Assembly (NCBI GenBank): GCA_904394195.1
Contig: CAJFNH010000037.1
Coordinates: forward strand, 1 to 9,679
Direction: 5' to 3'
DNA: 9,679 nucleotides
From: Candidatus Gallimonas caecicola
Lineage (GTDB): Bacteria; Bacillota; Clostridia; Christensenellales; Borkfalkiaceae
The translations under genes and the position numbers were made by a program. The notes beneath the pieces are model-generated. The model did no database searches. It saw only the letters and a list, made by a program, of their open reading frames with translations, and had not been told where the DNA came from. Shown in pieces: positions 1-5,742 of this stretch (positions are counted from its first letter, which is position 1; every line of letters begins with the position of its first letter).

Positions 1-255
1 GACGTTGTCACGACGGAGGACGCCTACGAGGTATATACTTCCGTTCCCGCCTTCTCGGACGTGCGCAAATTTCTGGAGGAGAAGGGACTCTCCTTCTTCA
101 GCGCCGAACTGGGCATGTTCCCGCAGAGCAGGATCACGCTGCCCGAGGAAAAGCTCGAGACCTTCCGCAAGATGCTCGACAAATTGGAGGAGAACGACGA
201 CGTGCAGACCGTCTGGCACAACGTCGACCTTCCCGAAGAGGAAGAAGAGGAATAA
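1..255 (+). CDS. yebC: YebC/TACO1-family regulator, C-terminal end (5' truncated)
   Basis: Frame 1 is open from the first base to TAA at 253-255 and gives 84 residues; the start lies outside the window. Family members are about 240-250 residues long, so this is roughly the last third. The diagnostic part is the C-terminal DDVQTVWHN segment, matching the DDVQ-V-HN motif near the end of YebC/PmpR proteins, preceded by the helix LETFRKMLDKLEEN and a hydrophobic strand around FSAELGMFPQ. The family was described as DNA-binding transcriptional regulators and has more recently been linked to relief of ribosome stalling (the mitochondrial relative TACO1 is a translational activator). The protein ends in a run of six glutamates, a common low-complexity tail. 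A clean terminator 17 bases after the stop indicates that the transcript ends here. Family identity is secure; which paralogue (YebC or YeeN type) cannot be told from this fragment. Confidence 0.9.
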   Translation, partial: DVVTTEDAYEVYTSVPAFSDVRKFLEEKGLSFFSAELGMFPQSRITLPEEKLETFRKMLDKLEENDDVQTVWHNVDLPEEEEEE

Positions 256-272
256 AAAAGTTCATGCCTGCG

Positions 273-299
273 GACCCGACTTTTGTCGGGTCTTTTTTT
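273..299 (+). terminator. Rho-independent terminator after yebC
   Basis: A perfect 8-bp stem, GACCCGAC (273-280) with GTCGGGTC (285-292), has a TTTT loop and is followed by seven T at 293-299. It lies 17 bases after the yebC stop. Confidence 0.93.
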
Positions 300-361
300 G
301 TGCCCGTAACGGGGCGGCAGGTGCCGTGAAGGAGATCGTCGTTCAAACATTCATGCCGGCG

Positions 362-391
362 AAAGAGCGGTGCCGATCGCGCCGCTCTTTT
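362..391 (+). terminator. Hairpin with short T run, possible terminator; arms recur at 3314-3344
   Basis: AAAGAGCGGTGC (362-373) pairs with GCGCCGCTCTTT (379-390) through 12 bp including one G-U wobble, closed by a 5-base loop. Only four T follow the GC-rich part of the stem (388-391), so termination would be weaker than at the upstream yebC terminator. Both arms are identical to those of the hairpin after the VWA gene; only the loop differs. Confidence 0.6.
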
Positions 392-451
392 GTATGCTAT
401 AAAAAATTTAAACAATGCGCGGACGAAGGTCGCTTTTTGGTACAACGGGCA

Positions 452-460
452 TGATATAAT
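452..460 (+). promoter_or_regulatory. Perfect extended -10 element (TGATATAAT)
   Basis: TATAAT lies at 455-460 preceded by TG one base upstream, the extended -10 arrangement that can work without a good -35. No convincing -35 hexamer is present 16-18 bases upstream. Transcription would start near 467, exactly at the base of the next hairpin. Confidence 0.5.
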
Positions 461-466
461 ATATAT

Positions 467-495
467 AAAGGGTATTTTTTGCGGATATCCTTTTT
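467..495 (+). terminator. Hairpin with T-rich tail, possible attenuator or RNA 5' end
   Basis: AAAGGGTAT (467-475) pairs with ATATCCTTT (485-493) through 9 bp with one wobble and a 9-base loop. A T-rich tail follows to about 510. The stem is AT-rich, so it is at best a modest terminator. It begins where a transcript from the 452-460 promoter would start. Confidence 0.35.
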
Positions 496-541
496 GTTTT
501 TGTCATTTTTCGGCAATTAAGGGAAAACTCGGGCAAAAATC

Positions 542-570
542 TTGACAATCCTTGTCATATTTCCTGTATT
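542..570 (+). promoter_or_regulatory. Candidate promoter of the HTH gene with overlapping inverted repeat
   Basis: A perfect -35 TTGACA (542-547) is followed after 17 bases by TGTATT (565-570), a 4/6 match to the -10 consensus. The inverted repeat TGACAA (543-548), three-base spacer, TTGTCA (552-557) overlaps the -35, where a repressor would block polymerase. A second inverted repeat, TCAAA-A-TTTGA, lies at 608-618. The downstream gene encodes a DNA-binding protein, so autoregulation is a natural inference, but the sites are untested. Confidence 0.55.
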
Positions 571-654
571 TTTATATTTCCAAAAAATGCCCGAAAATCC
601 ATATACTTCAAAATTTGATATGGAGAACGCCGAAAGACCAAAAAGGGTGAAGGT

Positions 655-1002
655 ATGCCGGGCAAGAAATATCTTATCATTCTGATCCTGAAGATCCTCG
701 AAACGAATACGGACCGCGAGCACCCGCTCACGCAGATCAAAATTGCCGAGCAGGTATCCGAGGTATATCCGTGCGACCGCAAGACCGTGGGGCGCAATAT
801 TGCTTTTTTGCAGGAGATCGGTTATCCCATCGTCAAGACGGCGTATGGCTTCTACATGTCCGGAAAGCAGTTTTCCGTGGAGGAAACGCAGTTCATCATG
901 CGCGCCGTGCGCGAGGCGACGGGAAAACCGGAGGAAGAAAAGGAACAGCTATTATCCCGCCTGGAAAAGCTGCTGTGCAAAATTTACCGAAGAAAAAAAT
1001 AG
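655..1002 (+). CDS. Stand-alone winged-HTH transcriptional regulator (WYL-regulator N-terminal type, no WYL domain)
   Basis: A 115-residue protein probably binds DNA as a regulator. Residues 5-68 read as a winged helix: helix 5-18, second helix about 25-37 (LTQIKIAEQV), recognition helix about 41-54 around DRKTVGRNIAFLQEIG, then a short wing ending in YGFYMSG. The DRKTV-R-I--L---GY pattern and the following FSVEETQFIMRAV helix resemble the N-terminal part of Clostridia WYL-domain regulators. Those proteins normally continue for another 150-200 residues into WYL/WCX ligand-sensing domains; this one stops after a Glu/Lys-rich helix and a basic KIYRRKK tail. I see no WYL remnant downstream. ATG at 655 is preceded by an AAAGGG/GAAGG purine stretch. 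The next gene starts 17 bases after the stop. It could be a naturally short regulator or an old truncation; the absence of decay favours the former. Confidence 0.75.
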   Translation: MPGKKYLIILILKILETNTDREHPLTQIKIAEQVSEVYPCDRKTVGRNIAFLQEIGYPIVKTAYGFYMSGKQFSVEETQFIMRAVREATGKPEEEKEQLLSRLEKLLCKIYRRKK

Positions 1003-1018
1003 GGGAAAGATGTAAAAG

Positions 1019-1900
1019 ATGCAAGTTACAGGAATTATGGGAATCACTATGGACAAAGAAAAATTTGCCCGGCTTCAATGTACCAACGGTTGGTTTGGTG
1101 CGACTTTTCTGATGCGCTTTCCGCCGTTTGACCCTCAAAAGACCATCGATGATGTTCTTGCAGACCGCAGTGTCTCACAGATAGATTTGCATCGGTTGAT
1201 GTTTGGTTTAACATTTGGCTCTTATAATATAAAAATCGACCTGAAAGCGGCCGAGGCGGGATGCAAGGTGTATCTGAAAGAGGTGCAAAAAAGAGGGTTT
1301 TCCGGAATTGCTACAGTTCAAAATTCTTCCTATTTGGAATATCTTTCAGAACTTGGAATGTGGGACATACAGTTGGGCACGGTTTACGCCTATCTGAATG
1401 AGCCCGTAAAGGCAGCGTATCATTTGATACGCGGTTTAAAAAAAGATGGCGTGAATTTGTTTATGCCCTATTGTGATTTTATTCGCTGTGTGCTCGCGGA
1501 ATTGGAAAATCTGCCGAAACAACGCGTGACTGTTCGGGGAAGAGGAGGGAGCGCCGCAAACCCAATGGGATTTCATGGTGGAAGCGCGCTTGATGCGTCC
1601 GTCGCGATGAACGTGATCCCGCTTATGGAAGGCTTGAACGACGAAGTGCTGATAGCAAAGAGGGGACACAGTTATTTTTACGGACACCTGGTCCGCCGTG
1701 GTTCGACATCATGCCGGGAACAACCGAATTGTATCGATATTTATGAAACATGGCTTATCGATCGGGCGTATCAATTAAAGACATTACAACTATATTTTGA
1801 CGGATATATGCCTGTCCGCGGAGTTAGGAGTATATTACTGCCAGAGGGATTTGATGTCCCTTCCTATGTGCGCGAAAGCGGACCGTGGTGTTTTGTGTGA
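1019..1900 (+). CDS. Unrecognised 293-residue protein in an AT-richer segment
   Basis: I do not recognise this family. ATG at 1019 has a good ribosome binding site (AGGGGAAAG, 1001-1009) just after the HTH stop, suggesting an operon; later in-frame ATGs at 1037 and 1049 have poorer sites. There is no signal peptide or obvious membrane helix, so it is probably cytoplasmic. The middle part (about residues 105-160) is rich in aromatic and Ala residues and could form TPR-like helix pairs, including AYLNEPVKAAYHLIRGL. A Gly-rich stretch near residues 173-192 (RGRGGSAANPMGFHGGSALD) could be a loop or a ligand-contacting segment. The C-terminus ends in GPWCFV. No catalytic triad or nucleotide-binding motif stands out. 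A sampled 60-base line (1201-1260) is 43% GC against 68% in a sampled proA line, which suggests separate origin or relaxed codon use. The reading frame is intact, so it is probably expressed. Function unknown. Confidence 0.75.
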   Translation: MQVTGIMGITMDKEKFARLQCTNGWFGATFLMRFPPFDPQKTIDDVLADRSVSQIDLHRLMFGLTFGSYNIKIDLKAAEAGCKVYLKEVQKRGFSGIATVQNSSYLEYLSELGMWDIQLGTVYAYLNEPVKAAYHLIRGLKKDGVNLFMPYCDFIRCVLAELENLPKQRVTVRGRGGSAANPMGFHGGSALDASVAMNVIPLMEGLNDEVLIAKRGHSYFYGHLVRRGSTSCREQPNCIDIYETWLIDRAYQLKTLQLYFDGYMPVRGVRSILLPEGFDVPSYVRESGPWCFV

Positions 1901-1912
1901 GGGAACAGACCT

Positions 1913-2545
1913 GTGCGTAAATTTTTGAAAGTGATAGGCTGGATCATTTTTTTTGTCGGAACATGCGCTGTTGCATGGTGGCTTGCAGATCGATTGTTTG
2001 GTGGGCATGGTGGCATTGCTGCCATAATTTGGGGTGGACTCATACTATTGATACTTGTCGTAATTCCGCAAATAAAAGAATGGAAATCAGATTCGGAGGA
2101 ATTGGAACGGCAGCGGCGTGATTCCTTAAAAAAAGCACAAGAGGGTGAAGTGCCCTTGGAAGATGATGAAGTGGATGATTTAGACGAGGATTTGGATCCG
2201 GATGATTTGTTTGCCGACGAAGATTTCGATTTTTTGAAAGATATCGATTTGTCATGCGATGATGACGAAGAGCCGGAGGAAGAAAATCTATTAGATAGTG
2301 ATATTTCGGCGGAGGACGAGATCCGGACGGATCTATTTTCCGATGAGGAAAACTCAAAAAAATTATGTGACATTATGGTGGCTTTGGATGACAACGTAGA
2401 AAGCAATAAAGCTCCTGTCGAACACAAAGAAGATAACATGGATGAGGATATTGCCAAAATTCGAAGAAAGTGGGTCAGGCATTGTCCCAAAAAGCGCGCC
2501 GATGCCAGCGAATCAAATGATTTATACATTGAATTGCCTGAATAA
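1913..2545 (+). CDS. Two-helix membrane protein with highly acidic cytoplasmic tail, function unknown
   Basis: The frame begins with GTG at 1913, preceded by GAGGGA (1899-1904) and 12 bases after the previous stop, so it is very likely cotranscribed with it. The 210-residue product has two hydrophobic helices (about 8-26 and 33-53) joined by a short Gly-rich turn, with a positive N-terminus (MRKFLK), predicting both ends in the cytoplasm. After a charged linker (54-75) comes a strongly acidic, probably disordered stretch (about 79-147) rich in Asp and Glu. The short motif DLF[A/S]DE occurs twice, at residues 98-103 and 140-145. The tail ends with a basic patch (RRKWVRHCPKKR, about 184-195). 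I know no named family. Membrane-anchored acidic tails can recruit basic partners or bind cations, but that is only inference. GC is low (40% in sampled bases 2221-2280), like the preceding gene. Confidence 0.75.
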   Translation: MRKFLKVIGWIIFFVGTCAVAWWLADRLFGGHGGIAAIIWGGLILLILVVIPQIKEWKSDSEELERQRRDSLKKAQEGEVPLEDDEVDDLDEDLDPDDLFADEDFDFLKDIDLSCDDDEEPEEENLLDSDISAEDEIRTDLFSDEENSKKLCDIMVALDDNVESNKAPVEHKEDNMDEDIAKIRRKWVRHCPKKRADASESNDLYIELPE

Positions 2546-2546
2546 A

Positions 2547-2594
2547 TTGACATATGTAAATGGAAAGATTCTATCCGAAAAAGAAGGATTTTTT
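2547..2594 (+). promoter_or_regulatory. Weak promoter or terminator signals before the VWA gene
   Basis: TTGACA at 2547-2552 is a perfect -35, but the hexamers 16-18 bases downstream match the -10 consensus poorly (about 3/6). A small hairpin, ATCC (2573-2576) with GGAT (2586-2589), is followed by five further T and could be a weak terminator of the upstream genes. It is unclear whether the VWA gene has its own promoter or is read through. Confidence 0.3.
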
Positions 2595-2641
2595 AATTTT
2601 TTAGCGAAATAACAAAATGAAACACACACAGGAGGAAAAAG

Positions 2642-3259
2642 ATGAACAACAACTTGACGGAACTGGTATTTGTGCTCGACCGCAGCGGCTCGATGCACGG
2701 CCTGGAGAATGAGACCATCGGCGGCTTCAACGGGCTCATTGAAAAGCAGCGCGCCGAGGAAGGGGAGACGCGGGTCACCGCCGTGCTCTTTGATAACGAG
2801 TACGATGTGCTCTATGACGGCGTGGATATCGGCAGCGTTCCGTCGCTCACCGGGAAGGAATATTTTGCACGCGGCTCGACGGCGCTTCTGGACGCGGTTG
2901 GAAAGACCATCGACGCGGTAGGCGAGCGCCTTGCGGCTATTCCCGAGGAGCAGCGCCCCGCAAAGGTCATCTTCGCCATCACTACGGACGGCTACGAGAA
3001 TGCAAGCCGCAGCTATTCTTTGGAGAAAGTGAAGGGGATGATCGAGCATCAGCAGACGAAATATTCCTGGGAATTTCTCTTTTTTGGGGCGAATATCGAC
3101 GCGTTCGGCGCAGCGGCGCGCATCGGTATTCCTGCGGCGTGTGCAACGCAGTTTTCGGCAGACGAAGCGGGGATCAGTGCCTGTTATGACAGGATGAGCG
3201 CTTCCATCTCCTGCCTGCGCCGTGCGCCCATGCCTGAAGATGACAAACAGGACAACTGA
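2642..3259 (+). CDS. VWA (von Willebrand factor type A) domain protein
   Basis: A 205-residue protein that is almost entirely one VWA domain. The MIDAS metal site is complete: D13-x-S15-x-S17 in DRSGSM, T80 in GST, and D116 in TTDG. The alternating pattern of hydrophobic strands (LVFVLD, VTAVLF, VIFAITTDG, WEFLFFGA) and helices fits the Rossmann-like VWA fold. There is no signal peptide or membrane helix, so it is probably cytoplasmic and binds a partner through a divalent cation. Short stand-alone proteins starting like this one (NLTELVFVLDRSGSM, then TIGGFN) are widespread in Bacillota, and to my knowledge their role is not settled. The start is set by a strong AGGAGG at 2630-2635. Base composition returns to the GC-rich level of the housekeeping genes, so it may not belong with the two AT-richer genes upstream. 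A terminator follows about 55 bases after the stop. Confidence 0.92.
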   Translation: MNNNLTELVFVLDRSGSMHGLENETIGGFNGLIEKQRAEEGETRVTAVLFDNEYDVLYDGVDIGSVPSLTGKEYFARGSTALLDAVGKTIDAVGERLAAIPEEQRPAKVIFAITTDGYENASRSYSLEKVKGMIEHQQTKYSWEFLFFGANIDAFGAAARIGIPAACATQFSADEAGISACYDRMSASISCLRRAPMPEDDKQDN

Positions 3260-3313
3260 TTTTGGGAGGATGACTTTATTTGCGCAGGGTAGAAGGGGGC
3301 TGATATGAGAAAT

Positions 3314-3347
3314 AAAGAGCGGTGCGTTGACAGCGCCGCTCTTTTTT
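3314..3347 (+). terminator. Rho-independent terminator after the VWA gene, overlapping the proA promoter
   Basis: AAAGAGCGGTGC (3314-3325) pairs with GCGCCGCTCTTT (3333-3344) through 12 bp with one wobble and a 7-base loop (GTTGACA). Six T span 3342-3347, the first three within the stem. The arms are identical to those at 362-390. The loop contains the proA -35 box. Confidence 0.85.
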
Positions 3348-3355
3348 GATATAAT
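3327..3355 (+). promoter_or_regulatory. Perfect consensus promoter of proA
   Basis: TTGACA (3327-3332), a 17-base spacer and TATAAT (3350-3355) match the sigma-A/sigma-70 consensus at all 12 positions, with an extended -10 TG at 3347-3348 as well. Start of transcription is expected near 3362, giving a leader of about 25 bases before the proA ATG. A second TATAAT at 3360-3365 has no -35 at the right distance. Confidence 0.88.
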
Positions 3356-3386
3356 TTCATATAATCTGTAAAAAGGAGAGGGTGTC

Positions 3387-4622
3387 ATGACGATTTCCGA
3401 GACCTGCAGCCTTGCCAAGGAGCATGCGGGTGCGATCGCCTATTCTTCGGAGGCGGACAAGAACAGAATGCTTTTGCTGGCGGCGGAGGCGCTCACGGCA
3501 AATAGCGATGAGATCATTGCGGCAAACAGACAGGACGTTGCCGCATGCACGCGCGGGGAGCAGTTCTGCGACCGCCTGATGCTCAACGAAAAGCGCATCG
3601 CGGATATCGCGCAGGGGCTCAAAGCGCTCATGCGCCTTCCCTGCCCCGTCGGCGAGGTCATCGAGCGGCATACGACGGAGAACGGGCTGGATATCGCGCG
3701 TGTGAGAGTGCCCTTCGGCGTGGTGGGTATCATCTATGAGGCGCGCCCCAACGTGACGGCGGATGCCGTGGGACTTTGCATCAAGAGCGGCAACGCCGTG
3801 GTGCTGCGCGGCAGCCGCGACGCCTATGCCTCCAACGAAGCCATCGTGCGCGTCATCAAGGGGGCGCTCTCCGCGGGCGGCTTCGATGCCGGATTCATCC
3901 AGCTCATCTCCGATTGCTCGCATGAGGGGGCCCGCGAGTTCATGCGGCAGAAGCAGTTTCTCGACGTGCTCATCCCGCGCGGGAGCGCGTCCCTCATCCG
4001 GGCGGCGCTCGACAATGCGACCGTCCCCGTCATCGAGACGGGAACGGGCAACTGCCACGTCTATGTGGAAGAGAGCGCCGACCTTGAAATGGCAAAGAAC
4101 ATCCTCGTCAACGCCAAGACTCAGCGCACCAGCGTGTGTAACGCCTGCGAGAGCCTTGTCGTGGACGACGCATTTGCGCGCCGTCATCTTGCCGGGCTGC
4201 TGCAGCCCCTTCTGGAGCGCGGCGTCGAGGTGGTGGGGGACGAGCGGACGCGCCGCTATGCGCCCGCAGTCGGCGTTGCTTCCGATGAGGATTATTACAG
4301 GGAATACCTTGCCTTAAAGCTCTCCGTCCGGGTGGTCGACGGCGTGGACGAGGCGATCGCGTGGATCAACGAACATTCCACCCACCACAGCGAGGCGATC
4401 GTCACGCAGAACAAGGCGGCGGCGGAAGCTTTCCTTCAGATGATCGACTCCGCCTGCGTTTACGTCAACGCTTCCACCCGCTTTACCGACGGCTTTGAAT
4501 TTGGCTTCGGGGCGGAGATGGGCATCTCCACGCAAAAACTGCACGCGCGCGGACCGATGGGGCTGAAGGAGCTGACCTCCTACAAATATGTCATCCGCGG
4601 GAACGGACAGGTCAGAGGCTGA
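3387..4622 (+). CDS. proA: Gamma-glutamyl phosphate reductase (glutamate-5-semialdehyde dehydrogenase)
   Basis: This enzyme carries out the second step of proline synthesis from glutamate: NADPH-dependent reduction of gamma-glutamyl phosphate to glutamate-5-semialdehyde, in the cytoplasm. The 411 residues are full length for the family. Visible marks are the cofactor-binding stretch around residues 110-145 (GVVGIIYEARPNVT, then KSGNAVVLRGS), the catalytic cysteine C251 in TSVCNACE, and the conserved C-terminal part with FGFGAEMGIST and ARGPMGLKELT. ATG at 3387 follows AAGGAG with an 8-base gap to the start. It has its own very strong promoter and stands alone: proB (glutamate 5-kinase), its usual neighbour, is not upstream, where the VWA gene and a terminator lie, nor downstream, where a convergent gene lies. 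The kinase must be elsewhere or missing; the window cannot say. The gene is intact and of typical GC-rich composition. Confidence 0.97.
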   Translation: MTISETCSLAKEHAGAIAYSSEADKNRMLLLAAEALTANSDEIIAANRQDVAACTRGEQFCDRLMLNEKRIADIAQGLKALMRLPCPVGEVIERHTTENGLDIARVRVPFGVVGIIYEARPNVTADAVGLCIKSGNAVVLRGSRDAYASNEAIVRVIKGALSAGGFDAGFIQLISDCSHEGAREFMRQKQFLDVLIPRGSASLIRAALDNATVPVIETGTGNCHVYVEESADLEMAKNILVNAKTQRTSVCNACESLVVDDAFARRHLAGLLQPLLERGVEVVGDERTRRYAPAVGVASDEDYYREYLALKLSVRVVDGVDEAIAWINEHSTHHSEAIVTQNKAAAEAFLQMIDSACVYVNASTRFTDGFEFGFGAEMGISTQKLHARGPMGLKELTSYKYVIRGNGQVRG

Positions 4623-4630
4623 AAGGACTG

Positions 4631-4675
4631 AAAAAAGGGGGCGAGCTTGCCAAAAAGCAAGCCCGCCCCCGTATT
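4631..4675. terminator. Bidirectional terminator between proA and the PHP gene
   Basis: GGGGGCGAGCTTGC (4637-4650) and GCAAGCCCGCCCCC (4657-4670) form a 14-position stem with one A/C mismatch and a 6-base loop. On the minus strand six T follow directly (AAAAAA at 4631-4636 on plus), a strong terminator for the Nudix-PHP transcript. On the plus strand the tail is only GTATTTT, weaker, for proA. Confidence 0.9.
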
Positions 4676-5707
4676 TTATGCGATTTCATCCGCGAAATAG
4701 GCGCGCGTCCAGGCGCAGCGCCCGGCAGCGTCCTTCACCGTGATGCGAAAGTAACACCCCTTGTTTGCGTCCGGTCCTTCTTTGGATTTGTACAGATATT
4801 CCTTCAGATCGAAGTAGGCGCCCTCGAGCAGTTCGCCCTCCTTTGCGGCGATGCGTAAGGCAAAGCGGCGTTCCGTGGTGAGCGTGATCTCTGCTGCGGG
4901 AGAGGTGACGATGTGCACGGTGCCCTCCTCGCATGTGAGTTCTTCGATCGCGGGACCGGTCGAGGCGTACATGGCACCTTGTTCCATGGCGCGGATGACC
5001 GCCTTGTAGGTCAGCGCTTCCGCTCCGATCATGACCCAACCGTGGAAGCAGTGCGCAAGGCAGTGCGCGTCGTCCGTGGCGATGGGTAGAACGCGCTCGC
5101 CCAGGCGCAGCAGGTCGTCGAGCGGCTGTACGGTGTCGGGGTATCCCGTCAGCGCGCAGCCGGAGTTGTAGCACTCCACCGCCCAAAGCCCTTTCATGTC
5201 GCAGTAGTCGGTGTAATTCTGCCCCGACCAGACGGGGTGATTGAGGGATACCAGAAAGCCTGCTTGGTTTGCCTCGGCGATCAGACGGTTGAAACAGCCG
5301 GCGCTGTACTCGCGGCGGGTGCCGTGCGCGCGCATCTCGTCCGTGATGAACGCACGCGAATGTTTGAGCCAGACGCCCGTTTCGTCAAAAGCAGGGCACA
5401 GCACGTTGCCGGGCTCCTTGGCGTAGAAGTTCATGTGGCACGTCTTCATGAAGGCAAAGTCCCACGTTGGCGGATGAGGAAGATTGACGGCGATCTCAAA
5501 GCCCGTGAGGGCAAGAAAATTTTCGTCGGTCAGGTCGTTGTGCGGTACGATGACCTCGTGGTCGGTAAAGGCGACGACGGAATATCCGTGCGCCAGGAAG
5601 GCGCGCTTTACTTCGTCGGGCGTCATTTCGCCGTCCGAAACCACGGTGTGCATGTGCAGGTTTGCCTTGTAAAATTTCCCCTGTCCGGGCAGCAGATATT
5701 GTTTCAT
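4676..5707 (-). CDS. PHP-domain metal-dependent phosphoesterase
   Basis: A 343-residue protein of the polymerase-and-histidinol-phosphatase superfamily; members hydrolyse phosphate esters using a cluster of two or three metals. The metal ligands appear in the usual order: H18 and H20 with D25 (LHMHTVVSDG), H50 (FTDHE), E71 (GFEI), H91 (CHMNF), H157 (LNHP) and D212/H215 (TDDAH). The N-terminal 230 residues carry the catalytic barrel; residues about 255-343 look like a beta-rich C-terminal extension. There is no signal peptide, so it is cytoplasmic. The substrate cannot be read from sequence: histidinol phosphate, nucleoside monophosphates and 3',5'-bisnucleotides are all known for the superfamily. 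It starts 35 bases after the Nudix stop with no convincing ribosome binding site; the chosen ATG is the only sensible one, since an in-frame stop lies seven codons upstream. Probably cotranscribed with the Nudix gene. Confidence 0.9.
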   Translation of the reverse strand: MKQYLLPGQGKFYKANLHMHTVVSDGEMTPDEVKRAFLAHGYSVVAFTDHEVIVPHNDLTDENFLALTGFEIAVNLPHPPTWDFAFMKTCHMNFYAKEPGNVLCPAFDETGVWLKHSRAFITDEMRAHGTRREYSAGCFNRLIAEANQAGFLVSLNHPVWSGQNYTDYCDMKGLWAVECYNSGCALTGYPDTVQPLDDLLRLGERVLPIATDDAHCLAHCFHGWVMIGAEALTYKAVIRAMEQGAMYASTGPAIEELTCEEGTVHIVTSPAAEITLTTERRFALRIAAKEGELLEGAYFDLKEYLYKSKEGPDANKGCYFRITVKDAAGRCAWTRAYFADEIA

Positions 5708-5742
5708 GTCAAGATAGGGCGCTCATGGGGAAGCGCGCAAAC

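Larger units (their letters stand above)
256..654. other. 399-base gene-free stretch between yebC and the HTH gene
   Basis: I see no credible gene on either strand; open frames here are rich in Arg/Ser/Pro and lack ribosome binding sites. The stretch holds the yebC terminator (273-299), a second 12-bp hairpin (362-390), a perfect extended -10 box (452-460), a hairpin with a T-rich tail (467-495), and a TTGACA promoter with an inverted repeat (542-570). From about 450 it is much more AT-rich than the coding regions, as expected of promoter DNA. A short RNA starting near 467 is possible but unproven. Confidence 0.6.

Noticed and set aside
5..454. Plus-strand open frame through the yebC end and the following intergenic DNA
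   Set aside because: Wrong frame relative to the YebC motif, Arg/Ser-rich, and it runs through a terminator.
1864..2553. Minus-strand open frame rich in serine opposite the acidic membrane protein
   Set aside because: Serine runs are the antisense image of GAT/GAA/GAG acidic codons; no ribosome binding site, and the plus-strand frame has good start signals and membrane helices.
2522..4187. Two minus-strand open frames antisense to the VWA gene and proA
   Set aside because: They overlap genes with intact catalytic motifs on the plus strand and encode nothing recognisable.
5708..5730. Five-codon minus-strand frame (MSALS) ending just before the PHP start, possible leader peptide
   Set aside because: No ribosome binding site and too short to distinguish from chance.
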